A stretch of DNA of 19,338 nucleotides from DASYYE01 sp035946955 (GCA_035946955.1 DASYYE010000236.1:1-19338), one strand, 5' to 3'; counted from the first letter of the stretch, positions 1 to 7,147 are shown. The notes: a model not told the origin generated them from the sequence alone. Program-made: numbers and translations.

Positions 1-10
1 CACGCCACGG

Positions 11-50
11 CCCTCCGCCCACACCCACCCCAAACCACCCCCGTTGCCCC
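11..50. other. C-rich tract, possible G-quadruplex on the minus strand
   Basis: The plus strand has six runs of three to five C at 11-13, 18-20, 24-26, 28-31, 38-42 and 47-50, separated by one to six bases. Read on the minus strand these are G-runs with short loops, the pattern needed for a G-quadruplex. No gene covers it. The opposite pattern, G-runs on the plus strand, appears at 155-191 on the other side of the inverted repeat at 73-141. That the structure forms is inference. Confidence 0.4.
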
Positions 51-72
51 ACCGCGCACGCCACAAAGCACA

Positions 73-141
73 CTTATCACGGGTTCTGGCTGTTGTTTTG
101 CGTGGTTTGTAGCTGTCTGCGAAGCCAAAACCCGTGATAAG
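73..141. repeat. 69-bp inverted repeat with 18-bp arms
   Basis: Arms at 73-90 and 124-141 are reverse complements over 18 bp with one mismatch. The outer 13 bases, CTTATCACGGGTT, match perfectly. The 33-bp spacer is richer in A/T than its surroundings. There is no T-run beyond either arm as an intrinsic terminator would have, and I see no clear target-site duplication. The shape fits a solo hairpin left by a mobile element (MITE or REP-like), or a structured leader upstream of the exporter gene at 341. I could not assign it to a known element. Confidence 0.7.
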
Positions 142-152
142 AAGAAACGATC

Positions 153-344
153 ATGGGGAACGGGGGGCACTGGGGGTCAATGACCTGGGGGTTGCCCGTG
201 CGTACGATCGCTGAATGGATCACGGCGAGTCGCGGGCGGGTTTTGGACGTGAACGCGAGGCCCTGGTGCTGGGTGAGATCAGTCATGTCCTTGCCCGCGC
301 CGATTACGCGCCGCCTGGCCAAAGCTGCTGAGGCTCTGCTGTGA
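153..344 (+). CDS. Short hypothetical ORF translationally coupled to the MFS gene
   Basis: This 63-codon frame starts at ATG 153 and its TGA stop overlaps the GTG start of the exporter (GTGA at 341-344), the usual arrangement of translationally coupled genes. About 50 of 63 third positions are G or C, less biased than the exporter. The C-terminal residues PITRRLAKAAEALL look like the end of a helical regulator, which often precedes exporters of this type. The N-terminal part is Trp/Gly-rich and unconvincing. It may be the tail of a regulator whose 5' part was lost next to the inverted repeat, or simply not a gene. Confidence 0.25.
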   Translation: MGNGGHWGSMTWGLPVRTIAEWITASRGRVLDVNARPWCWVRSVMSLPAPITRRLAKAAEALL

Positions 345-1645
345 CGCCATCCCAGCAGCCCCGCCGGAAGCGGCTGCTGGCGGATATCAGCCCGCTGCGC
401 GAGTCCGCCGAGTTCCGGCGGCTATGGGCAGGTGGGGTCTTCTCCAGCATCGGCGCCTCGCTCACGTGGTTCGCGGTCCCGCTGCAGGTCTACGACCTCA
501 CCCACTCCCCCTTCGCGGTCGGCGCGGTCAGCCTGGCGCAGATGGTCCCCACGCTCGCGATCGGGCTGCTGGCCGGCACGGTCGCCGACGCGACCGACCG
601 GCGCAAGCTGGTGCTGGTCACCACCGGGGGCCAGGCAGCGGTATCGGTGGCGCTCGCCAGCCAGGCGTTTGCCGGCCTGCACTGGCTGTGGCTGCTGTAC
701 GCGCTCGTCGCGGTGCAGTCCTCGTTCGCCGCTACCAGCCGCCCGGCACAGGGAACCTTCATCCCAAACCTGCTCCCCCCAGGCCAGGTCGCCGCCGCGC
801 TGGCGCTGAACCGGGTGAGCTTCCAGATCATGCTGACAGTGGGCCCGGCGCTCGCGGGGCTGATCGTAGCGACCCCGCATCTTGGTTTCGGCGCCTGTTA
901 CCTGCTCGACGCGGTCAGCTTCGCGGCGTCGGTCTATGGCGTCGCCCGGCTGCCCGCGATGCGCCCGCGAGACGGTGCCGCCCGGCCGGCCCTGCGCGCG
1001 GTCGGCGAGGGCATCGCGTTCATCCGCCGCCGCCCGACGCTGGCCGGGGCCTTCCTGGCCGACCTCAACGCGACGGTGTTCGGCCTGCCGACGGCCCTGT
1101 TCCCAGCTATCAATGCCGAGCGGTTCGGCGGCGACCCCCGCACGCTCGGCCTGTTCCTGACGGCGCTGGGCGTCGGCGGCCTCGCCAGCGCGGCGCTGTC
1201 CGGCCCGGTCGGCCATATCGAGCGGCAGGGCCGGGCGATGCTGTGCGCGGTCGCTGTCTGGGGGGCGGCGTTCGCGGTCTTCGCGGTCGCTCCCGGCCTG
1301 CTGCTCACCCTGTTTGCGCTGGCCGTCGCCGGGGCGGCCGACGTGTTCACCGTGGTGTTCCGCGGCGACATCGTGCAGGCTGAGACGCCAGATGAGCTGC
1401 GTGGCCGGGTGATGGCGGTCGACTACGTGGTGGGCTCGGGTGGTGGGCAGCTCGGCAACCTGGAAGCGGGTGCGCTTGGCTCGCTGACCACCCCAGTGAT
1501 CAGCGCGTTCACCGGTGGGCTGGTCACCGTCGCGGGCGCCCTGGTGATCGGCCTGGCACTGCCCGCCTTCACCCGCTACCGGCGTCTATCCCACGACCCC
1601 GACGCCGCAGAGCCGCACACCGCGGCGGCAGTGACCGAGGCGTGA
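341..1645 (+). CDS. MFS transporter, EntS/DHA3-like exporter
   Basis: This 434-residue protein is an integral membrane exporter of the major facilitator superfamily, closest in pattern to the EntS/MFS_3 (DHA3) group that exports siderophores, macrolides or other small molecules by proton antiport. After a basic N-terminus come the typical 'EFRRLWAGGVFSSIG' opening and a run of about twelve hydrophobic segments. The loop-2 motif A is seen at residues 79-90 (GTVADATDRRKL). A second conserved stretch with FRGDIVQAETPDELRGR lies in the C-terminal half, as in EntS homologues. The length is normal for the family and the frame is intact. GTG at 341 is chosen because it overlaps the preceding short ORF and the protein is full length from there. 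The substrate cannot be told from sequence, and there is no biosynthetic gene beside it. Confidence 0.9.
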   Translation: MTPSQQPRRKRLLADISPLRESAEFRRLWAGGVFSSIGASLTWFAVPLQVYDLTHSPFAVGAVSLAQMVPTLAIGLLAGTVADATDRRKLVLVTTGGQAAVSVALASQAFAGLHWLWLLYALVAVQSSFAATSRPAQGTFIPNLLPPGQVAAALALNRVSFQIMLTVGPALAGLIVATPHLGFGACYLLDAVSFAASVYGVARLPAMRPRDGAARPALRAVGEGIAFIRRRPTLAGAFLADLNATVFGLPTALFPAINAERFGGDPRTLGLFLTALGVGGLASAALSGPVGHIERQGRAMLCAVAVWGAAFAVFAVAPGLLLTLFALAVAGAADVFTVVFRGDIVQAETPDELRGRVMAVDYVVGSGGGQLGNLEAGALGSLTTPVISAFTGGLVTVAGALVIGLALPAFTRYRRLSHDPDAAEPHTAAAVTEA

Positions 1646-1668
1646 CCCCTGGGCCCGGCGCCTGACGG

Positions 1669-2397
1669 TCAGCTGTCCGGGTGCCTCTGCCGCCATTCGT
1701 CGCGGTCGGTCCAGGTGCAGACGCAGACCTCGTTGCCCTCAGCATCGGCCAGCACCCAGAACATCCGGGCGTACTCGTCACTCACCAGCCGGCCTCCGGC
1801 GGCCAGCGCCGCCTGCACCCGGGCCTCCGCCTCGTCGTGGGCGACGGTGATATCGAAGTGGATCCGGTTGCGCTGCGGCCGCGGCGCATCCATCTGCTGG
1901 AACCAGATGGCTGGCAGCTGCCCGGCCGGGTCGGTCAGCCCGGTTGACTCATCCCTGCCCGGCTCATCGGCGTAGGCGAGCACCGCCTTCCAGAACGGCC
2001 GGATCGCCGCCGCATCCATGGTGTCGATCGCCAGCTCCAGCATCTGCACGGGCCGGGCCGTGGCGGCACTGGTCGCCCCGGCCGGGGCGAGCCCGAGCTG
2101 ACTGAGGGCGTCGGTGATCTGGTGAGCGAGTTCGGTGTCCCGGCGGGTCACGTCACCGATCTCCCTGGTGCTGACCGAGAGCTCGGCCCGGTCCGGCCGC
2201 AGGTCGGCGCGCAGGTGCCCGTCTGCGTCGTCTCCGCAGGCCGCCACCGCCGCCGCTGCCACCTCGCCCGCCTGCGCCAGCGAGGTCACCGGCACGCTGG
2301 CACACAAGGTCGCCAGCAGGTACCGCCAGCCGATGTCCTGCACCGCTTCTGACGCGGCCGTGCACGACAGCCGCTCATCAAGGCCTGAGTCCGTCAT
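1669..2397 (-). CDS. VOC (glyoxalase-like) protein with N-terminal pterin dehydratase-like domain
   Basis: A 242-residue cytoplasmic protein with two domains. Residues ~10-100 resemble the 4a-hydroxytetrahydrobiopterin dehydratase (PCD/DCoH) fold in size and pattern (RAELSVSTREIG, then a helix beginning RRDTELAHQI). Residues ~115-240 are a glyoxalase-like VOC domain with RIHFDITVAHDEAEARV and a terminal GNEVCVCT strand. The His of RIHFD and the Glu of GNEV are candidate metal ligands. This fusion is common in actinobacteria and its reaction is unknown. I chose ATG at 2397. GTG at 2421 or ATG at 2409 would add 8 or 4 residues, and none has a strong ribosome-binding site. It follows the HEAGH protein gene by about 60 bp on the same strand, so the two may be co-transcribed. 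It converges with the MFS gene. Confidence 0.8.
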   Translation of the reverse strand: MTDSGLDERLSCTAASEAVQDIGWRYLLATLCASVPVTSLAQAGEVAAAAVAACGDDADGHLRADLRPDRAELSVSTREIGDVTRRDTELAHQITDALSQLGLAPAGATSAATARPVQMLELAIDTMDAAAIRPFWKAVLAYADEPGRDESTGLTDPAGQLPAIWFQQMDAPRPQRNRIHFDITVAHDEAEARVQAALAAGGRLVSDEYARMFWVLADAEGNEVCVCTWTDRDEWRQRHPDS

Positions 2398-2457
2398 GGG
2401 CACCAGCATGCCCGCCGGCACTGACAGCCAGCGGTGCCGCCACCGGGAGCGCTCGGC

Positions 2458-3045
2458 TCAGCAGGCTGCCACGATCGCGGCCACCAGGTCGTACCGCAGC
2501 GGCCGGGGGTGCACCAGCAGCGCCCGGGCCACCTCCCGGATCGCCAGCCGCCTCGGCGTCAGCATCGCCTCGCCGAATCGCCAGGCGGCGGCCTCGTCCG
2601 CGCCGAACCGCGCTCCGATCGCCTGGCGGAACCGCCTCGCGTCACCGCCGTCCTGCTTCCAGCTCGGCAGCCAGGCGCGCAGCTCCGCGTCGTCACTGAG
2701 CATCGTCCAGTCCCGTAGCCGTTCCGCGATCTGCCCGGCCGCGTCGACCACAAAGGCCAGCTCACCAGCGCCCCGGATGCTGTGGACCCGGCCTTCGGAG
2801 GTGCGGCCGTGATGGATGCTCGCGGAGGTGAAGCTCGCCCCGACCGCCAGTGCGGCCACCGCGTGCCCGGCCTCGTGCCATGCCGCCAGGATGGTCGCCT
2901 GCCGCGCCGGGCCGTAGCTGTGGTAGCAGCATTCGTACCGCTGCCGGACCCAGCTGGCATGCACGAGCGACTCGTCGTCATACCGGGCCACGCGGGCCAG
3001 TTCCGCCTGCAGCTCCGCCAGTTGCCGCTGCCTCGCCGGGGTCAT
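2458..3045 (-). CDS. Small HEAGH protein, peptidase M41-like domain
   Basis: A 195-residue soluble protein with the zinc-protease motif HEAGH at residues 57-61 in the context WHEAGHAVAALAVG. It is followed by a strand/turn (ASIHHGRTSEGRV) and a helix DAAGQIAERL that matches the M41/FtsH pattern 'GxxAExL'. D118 or D119 in MLSDDAELRA sits where FtsH has its third zinc ligand. There is no AAA ATPase domain and no membrane segment, so this is a free-standing M41-like domain, not FtsH. A Cys-Cys pair precedes the motif. ATG 3045 is preferred; a TTG at 3081 in frame would add 12 residues. The gene is divergent from the flavoprotein and just upstream of the VOC gene. Protease activity is inferred only from the motif. 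Confidence 0.7.
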   Translation of the reverse strand: MTPARQRQLAELQAELARVARYDDESLVHASWVRQRYECCYHSYGPARQATILAAWHEAGHAVAALAVGASFTSASIHHGRTSEGRVHSIRGAGELAFVVDAAGQIAERLRDWTMLSDDAELRAWLPSWKQDGGDARRFRQAIGARFGADEAAAWRFGEAMLTPRRLAIREVARALLVHPRPLRYDLVAAIVAAC

Positions 3046-3265
3046 GGACCGAAGAGTGGCAGGCGGGGGAGCGCGAAGCAACCGCGCAGACCGCCGCCGG
3101 CCGCGGGCGGGCTGCCGTCATTTGAGGACCGAGCCGTATGTTCTCCGGTCACGTCCACCGCCACGGTGGTGGTCCCGGTGCTGGCCAGAACGGTTCTCCT
3201 TGTCGGGCCGGACGATGGCCATACTGACTGGTTGAGAGTAAACCTGGCGTACCGGAAGGATCTCC

Positions 3266-3829
3266 GTGCCACCCGACTCCCGCCCTGTCCTGTATCTCGT
3301 CGCCTGCGGCAGCCGCCCAGCCGGGCAGCTTTCACCCTTTGTCAGCTTCGCCCAGGAGCAGCGCTGGGACGTGTGTGTGATCGCCACGCCGGACGGCACG
3401 AAGTTCCTCGACGCGGCCCGCCTGGCTGAGCAGACCGGCCACCCGGTCCGCAGCCAGTACAAGAACCCAGACGAACCGGATGTGCTGCCCCCTGCTGATG
3501 CGCTCGTGGTCGCCCCGGCCACGTTCAACACGGTCAACAAGCTGGCCCAGGGCATCAGCGACACCCTGGCACTGGGCCTGCTCAATGAGGGAGTCGGTTT
3601 CGGGCTTCCGATGGTGGCCGTGCCCTGGCCGAATGTGGGCCTGGCCCGGCACCCGGTGTTCGTCCGCAGCGTTGCCACCTTGCGGGAGTGGGGCGTGCGG
3701 ATCATCCTCGATCCCGCCCGGCTGCCATCCGCCTCCGAGGCCCCCGCGGTCTTTCCTTGGGAAGAACTACAGGCCGGGTTGCCCGGCCTCCGTGAAGCGG
3801 TGGACGGCAGGTCAGTCCCACAGGGTTGA
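3266..3829 (+). CDS. Flavoprotein (EpiD/Dfp-like HFCD family)
   Basis: This 187-residue protein belongs to the homo-oligomeric flavin-containing Cys decarboxylase fold (EpiD, Dfp/CoaC, UbiX). Evidence is the N-terminal strand PVLYLVACGSRPAG and the flavin/substrate motif VVAPATFNTVNKLAQGISD at residues 81-99, close to the PASANT signature, followed by LPMVAVPWPN. The catalytic His of true PPC decarboxylases, normally early in the protein, is not evident, so the reaction is unknown. The actinobacterial members of this short group are usually annotated only as 'flavoprotein'. GTG 3266 is well supported by a GGAAGGA ribosome-binding site at 3254-3260, five bases upstream. It is divergent from the HEAGH protein gene and separated from it by a 220-bp spacer in which I see no convincing promoter. 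Confidence 0.85.
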   Translation: MPPDSRPVLYLVACGSRPAGQLSPFVSFAQEQRWDVCVIATPDGTKFLDAARLAEQTGHPVRSQYKNPDEPDVLPPADALVVAPATFNTVNKLAQGISDTLALGLLNEGVGFGLPMVAVPWPNVGLARHPVFVRSVATLREWGVRIILDPARLPSASEAPAVFPWEELQAGLPGLREAVDGRSVPQG

Positions 3830-3907
3830 TGGCGGCTGGCGGGCCAAGGACTTGGTCTCACCACTGGGCGACGGAGACCCGGGCTGACCCTCGTGAGGTG
3901 CGGAGAC

Positions 3908-3955
3908 GAAAAGGCGGCTCCGGATGATGAATTGGGGAAACCATCCGGGGCCGCC
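3908..3955 (-). terminator. Intrinsic terminator of the 45-residue gene
   Basis: Arms 3913-3926 and 3942-3955 form a 14-bp GC-rich stem with one G-U type mismatch and a 15-base loop. On the minus strand the stem is followed directly by TTTTCGTCT. It starts 11 bases after the stop codon of the small gene at 3967-4104, so it reads as that gene's Rho-independent terminator. On the plus strand no T-run follows. Confidence 0.8.
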
Positions 3956-3966
3956 GCTTCAAGGGA

Positions 3967-4104
3967 TCAGATATCAATCCCTCGGTGGTCGAGCAGCCGC
4001 TCGATCAGATCCAAGAGCGCTCGCGCACTCAAGGCTATACCCAACCGTTCGACCAGCTCGCGAACCCGCTCCTTCTTACCAGGAGCATGTCCCTTCGCCA
4101 CCAT
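3967..4104 (-). CDS. 45-residue hypothetical protein, basic N-terminus and amphipathic helices
   Basis: ATG at 4104 to TGA at 3967-3969 gives 45 residues: a basic head (MVAKGHAPGKKERVRE) followed by what looks like two helices with regular Leu/Ile spacing, ending HRGIDI. The start is preceded by GAGGTGAGGTGGG, a good ribosome-binding site about six bases away, and the stop by 11 bases precedes a T-tailed terminator. Thirty of 45 third codon positions are G or C, well below neighbouring genes, which suggests recent transfer or relaxed codon use. I do not recognise the family. The charge pattern would suit binding to nucleic acid or a partner protein, which is inference. Confidence 0.6.
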   Translation of the reverse strand: MVAKGHAPGKKERVRELVERLGIALSARALLDLIERLLDHRGIDI

Positions 4105-4423
4105 CTGCCCACCTCACCTCATCTTGATTTGGGCCGGGCCACCGCAGTTTGCGATGCCCCAATTCCACACCGAAAGCCGCCTGCGGCCCGGCCTGCCCAA
4201 CTGATGAGGTAAGGCCTGTCCATGCTACAGCACGCTAGTGGTCAGCATCGAGAGGAGCGGCTTGCGCTGGCATGACGCCTGGTGTCCTGTACACCCCGGC
4301 GCGGCGGTGCCTTGATCGCTGTCTGTGGATGCGGACCTGGCTTGGGCCCGTAAGGCTAGCCAAGGGAAAGCCAGGTGACAGGCCGGCCTAGCATGCGTCG
4401 TACCCAATTGATCGGAGACGACG
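4105..4423. other. Divergent intergenic region without a recognised gene
   Basis: This spacer separates the small minus-strand gene from the plus-strand membrane protein and must hold both promoters. I could not identify a -35/-10 pair on either strand with confidence. The only clear signal is GGAG at 4414-4417, seven bases before ATG 4424. No good short coding frame was found. Confidence 0.5.
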
Positions 4424-5359
4424 ATGTCCCCCCGAGCACAGTCCTCACCTGAGCGCGTCAAACACCTCCAGGACTGGGCCCGCGCCCTGGGCCAGACCCA
4501 CGGTCTCGGTGAGTGCCTCACCGCGTCCTCGCTCAGGCCCCTAGGGCTGACCAGGCGGTATGGGATCCTCCTGGCGTACGGGGGCGTGCTGCTTGGCGTT
4601 CCGTGGACCCTGCTGTCGAGCGGCTCGTCGCGTCAGCTCTTCGAGAGCGTGGCAGCCGCCGCGGTCGTGCTGGGGATCGCCTCGGCCCTGGTGCCAATTA
4701 ACCGCGCGAAGCCGGAGTGGGCCGCCGTCTACACCGGCGGGATCGCCCAGGTGCCCGCGGGCGGTGGCACCGCGCGGGTGATCACCTGGCAGGGGCTTGA
4801 TCACGAGAGCCAGCACTGGCGGGAGCGGCCTACCAGCCCGAACAGCCAGGCGACGTACCACGACCTGCCACCCCGGATCGTGGAACTGCGGGTCACCGGG
4901 CAGGACGGCACGGTCATCACGGTCGGCAAGCGGTACGGCAGCCTGGCGGAGATCGCGAACCAGGTCGAAGACGCCGTCGCCGCGGCGCGGCTGCCGGACG
5001 CCCTGCAGCGCTACGAGAGTGGCGCGCCGGTGTCTTTCGGGCACTTCGAGGTATCGCGGGAAGGCATCGCCTGGCGGGACGGGGCCAAGGGGAAGGCCTG
5101 GGGCGACATTCGTTCCATCGACATCTACGACTACGAGATTCACATCTCCACCGGCCCGCTCGCGGTCGGCCCCACCATCCGCCGGCACGATGACACCCCC
5201 AACTGGGGTGTCGCCACCAGGCTGATCCGGGAGGCCGCCGGCCGGGAGGGCATCACCGGCGACCGGCTCCGGCTCGTGCCCTCGACCACCCGGGGAATGC
5301 CGAGGTGGGTGGACTCGTTCATCAGCTCCGCCGCGAAACGCCGCGGTCCCCGCGGTTAA
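4424..5359 (+). CDS. Two-helix membrane protein of unknown function, possible PH-like domains
   Basis: A 311-residue protein that I cannot assign. After ~45 polar residues there are two hydrophobic segments at about 46-65 and 74-91 with a short loop, so it is probably anchored as a hairpin with both ends in the cytoplasm. The remaining 220 residues are soluble and appear to repeat a beta-rich plan: residues ~100-195 (strands, then a helix with EIANQVEDAVAAARL) and ~200-310 (GHFEVSREGIAWRDGAKGKAWGDIRSIDIYD, then a C-terminal helix). The second part resembles bacterial PH-like domains in which 'W-x-D-I' follows a strand, as in the actinobacterial DUF6585-type proteins; this is a weak pattern call. 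The start has GGAG at 4414-4417. The gene stands alone. Confidence 0.7.
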   Translation: MSPRAQSSPERVKHLQDWARALGQTHGLGECLTASSLRPLGLTRRYGILLAYGGVLLGVPWTLLSSGSSRQLFESVAAAAVVLGIASALVPINRAKPEWAAVYTGGIAQVPAGGGTARVITWQGLDHESQHWRERPTSPNSQATYHDLPPRIVELRVTGQDGTVITVGKRYGSLAEIANQVEDAVAAARLPDALQRYESGAPVSFGHFEVSREGIAWRDGAKGKAWGDIRSIDIYDYEIHISTGPLAVGPTIRRHDDTPNWGVATRLIREAAGREGITGDRLRLVPSTTRGMPRWVDSFISSAAKRRGPRG

Positions 5360-5912
5360 GGCACGCCCGGGAACTCCAGCCCGCACACGTTCGGCGTCTG
5401 CGGCCGCAGGGCGCGCAGCGCGCTTACAGGTGGATCATGCAGTGCCGTCACGTCAGAGCGAGTCCTGTCAGCAGTCTCCTCCGGGGCTCAGGAGTTCACA
5501 TCGCTCGAACCAGCCTCAAGAACCTGTTACGCGAGCGCGGCTCGTCTGTGCGATCAGTCGCCTGCGTTGCAATCGATCCTGATCTTCCGGCCGTGCTCAG
5601 TGACCATGTGCGAGTCTGGGGCCGCGTGGTACAAGCCGCCCGGGCCGAATCGTCCAGCACCGCCGCTTACCGGGTGACGCCATGGCCGGAGGAGGATGTC
5701 CCGCCCCGGCGCACACCGGGGCGGGACATCTCGGGCCCGGGTTGCCATGTTCCGGCGTTTCGGGCCCGGGCCAGGTGCCATGTCATGGACGACTCAACGT
5801 CGAGCTGTTCCTCAGCTGCGAACGGATCCCCAGTCCGGGAGCTTGGCGCTGGTTGAGCTAGCTGTAGCAGGTGGACGAGAGCGCGGCACGTCGTTGGCCC
5901 TAGCGAGCGCTC
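5360..5912. other. Long intergenic region with hairpins, no convincing gene
   Basis: This 550-bp stretch lies between two convergent genes. Open frames on both strands have no family pattern and poor codon bias. It holds the perfect hairpin at 5695-5730, an imperfect one (CTCCT/AGGAG) near 5487-5505, and the 11-base motif TCGGGCCCGGG twice, at 5731-5741 and 5760-5770, each followed within 12 bases by GCCATGT. Some of this may terminate transcription of one or both flanking genes. Confidence 0.5.
5695..5730. repeat. Perfect 15-bp stem, 6-base loop hairpin
   Basis: GATGTCCCGCCCCGG at 5695-5709 is exactly repeated in reverse complement at 5716-5730, with the loop CGCACA. No T-run follows on either strand, so it is not a classical intrinsic terminator, but a stem this strong between convergent genes could still act as one. 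Confidence 0.7.
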
Positions 5913-6707
5913 TCAGCACTCGTGCATCCAGGTCACGGTGAAGTTGTCGGTGTTGCTGAGGCCGGATGTCGAGTCGCACAGTGTCCCGCTCACTTTGATG
6001 AACATCTGCCAGACGGTGGTGGCGCCGCCGGTGTAGGAGCCGATGGGCTGGCCGTCCACGGTGAAGCTGGAGAACGGGCCGGTGCCGAAGTCAGCCAGCT
6101 TGTTGCCGTCTCGTTCCATCACGGCCTCGGCCGAGTTGTTCTTGCCGCTGATCGACCTGTGGACGGTGTTGGTCCAGCCCTGGGTGGTGTCAGCCAGGGT
6201 CAGCGTGTAGTTCCCGCCGCCATTGGATGTCACGGTGCCGGTGAACTGGTCACCAGGATGCACCGGCTTGTTGATGACCTGGGTGCTGCGCGGGAACATC
6301 TCATACCACGCGTAGTAGGAGGGCCGGCCCGACAGGCAGTCCCCCTCACTGCCGGTCTGCTCCACCGTGGTGGAGGAGAACCCGTCGATGCCCACCCACG
6401 GCGACGAGAACTGGCTGCCACCCGGGCACGTCACCGCCGTCTGGGTCCAGGAGGCGGTCGCGGTGGTGAACGTCTTGCCGGTGACCGCGTAACCAGACCA
6501 GTTGGTCGAGTAGTTGACATTGTGGCCGTCGGCCACCCTCGGGTGGGTGCCCGGGGTCTGCCGGAACAGGCCACCCGGAACGAACCCGGATGGCAGAGCG
6601 CGGGCCGGGGCGTGGCGGGCACTGGCCACCGCGACCGGGGCAGTAGCCGCGAGCACGCCCACGGCCAGGGCAAACGCAGCGAACAGGATCGGACTTCTCT
6701 TGAGCAT
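5913..6707 (-). CDS. Secreted G1 family glutamic endopeptidase (eqolisin)
   Basis: A 264-residue secreted protease. Residues 1-30 form a signal peptide (MLKRSPI, hydrophobic core, AxA region), followed by a short propeptide-like stretch to ~60. The catalytic domain starts with NWSGYAV (69-75) and continues with SPWVGIDGFSSTTVEQTG, whose Q117 matches the catalytic Gln. YYAWYEMFP (131-139), the PGDQFTG turn, and SAEAVMERD, whose E194 matches the catalytic Glu, follow. The usual 'SAEWIxE' is here SAEAVME, a small departure. Four Cys (94, 124, 244, 264) may form two disulfides. Members of this family cleave proteins at acidic pH outside the cell. ATG 6707 is set by the signal peptide. A probable small membrane protein gene ends 57 bp upstream on the same strand. 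Confidence 0.92.
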   Translation of the reverse strand: MLKRSPILFAAFALAVGVLAATAPVAVASARHAPARALPSGFVPGGLFRQTPGTHPRVADGHNVNYSTNWSGYAVTGKTFTTATASWTQTAVTCPGGSQFSSPWVGIDGFSSTTVEQTGSEGDCLSGRPSYYAWYEMFPRSTQVINKPVHPGDQFTGTVTSNGGGNYTLTLADTTQGWTNTVHRSISGKNNSAEAVMERDGNKLADFGTGPFSSFTVDGQPIGSYTGGATTVWQMFIKVSGTLCDSTSGLSNTDNFTVTWMHEC

Positions 6708-6764
6708 GCTGACTCGTTTCTGTGACGTTACCGGTGGGGACTCCCCGGGACCAGCGGAGAGGCC

Positions 6765-6902
6765 TCAGCCGGAGACCACCATGAGGACGACGCCGACCAG
6801 CATGAGGACGGCCCACACGATCAACGGGGAGTACCGGGACTGCACGACACTGCCGTACCAGGCGCGGGGCCTGGCAACGGCCACGGCAGGCAACGAGTTC
6901 AG
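6765..6902 (-). CDS. Probable 45-residue single-pass membrane protein
   Basis: The frame ending at TGA 6765-6767 encodes a polar N-terminus (NSLPAVAVARPRAWYG, VVQSRY) and a C-terminal hydrophobic segment of about 18 residues (LIVWAVLMLVGVVLMVV) ending two residues before the stop, as in a tail-anchored peptide. Forty-two of 45 third positions are G or C, which strongly suggests coding. There is no ATG. CTG at 6902 lies nine bases from a good ribosome-binding site (AAGGGAG on the minus strand, 6912-6918); TTG at 6893 and GTG at 6884 lack one. The start is therefore uncertain. It lies 57 bp upstream of the G1 peptidase gene and is probably co-transcribed with it. The family was not recognised. 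Confidence 0.5.
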   Translation of the reverse strand: MNSLPAVAVARPRAWYGSVVQSRYSPLIVWAVLMLVGVVLMVVSG

Positions 6903-6989
6903 GACGGACTGCTCCCTTGGGGCTCACCGAGGGGTGGTGAACCACCGTGACTCTTTGTGCCATCCTGTGATGCCTGAGAACTGGCTGCT

Positions 6990-7010
6990 AGCGTCATATG
7001 ACCTAAATCA
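6990..7010 (-). promoter_or_regulatory. Operator-like site 1 (GTCATATGAC palindrome)
   Basis: The plus strand reads AGCGTCATATGACCTAAATC at 6990-7009 and contains the perfect 10-bp palindrome GTCATATGAC at 6993-7002. A near copy lies at 7086-7105. Both are upstream of the small membrane protein and peptidase on the minus strand, so they may bind a dimeric regulator of that unit. No binding protein can be named. Confidence 0.4.
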
Positions 7011-7085
7011 GTGGCACGGCGGGCACACCAGTCCGTATAAGTGCAGGTCAGCTGCCCAGCCTGCCGGTTCCCAGGGCCTGCCCTC

Positions 7086-7106
7086 AGCGTCATCTGACGT
7101 AAGTCG
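7086..7106 (-). promoter_or_regulatory. Operator-like site 2 (CGTCA..TGACG)
   Basis: AGCGTCATCTGACGTAAGTC at 7086-7105 matches site 1 at 17 of 20 positions. It keeps an inverted CGTCA/TGACG pair with two central bases. The two sites start exactly 96 bp apart and have the same orientation. Confidence 0.4.
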
Positions 7107-7147
7107 ATGACTGAGCCACCGCCGGCCGCCCGCAGTCCGCGGTAGCC

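Noticed and set aside
3929..4167. GAATTGGGG at 3929-3937 and its reverse complement at 4159-4167 flanking the 45-residue gene, possibly transposon ends.
   Set aside because: The match stops at nine bases, there is no target duplication, and the left copy is in the terminator loop. It is probably chance.
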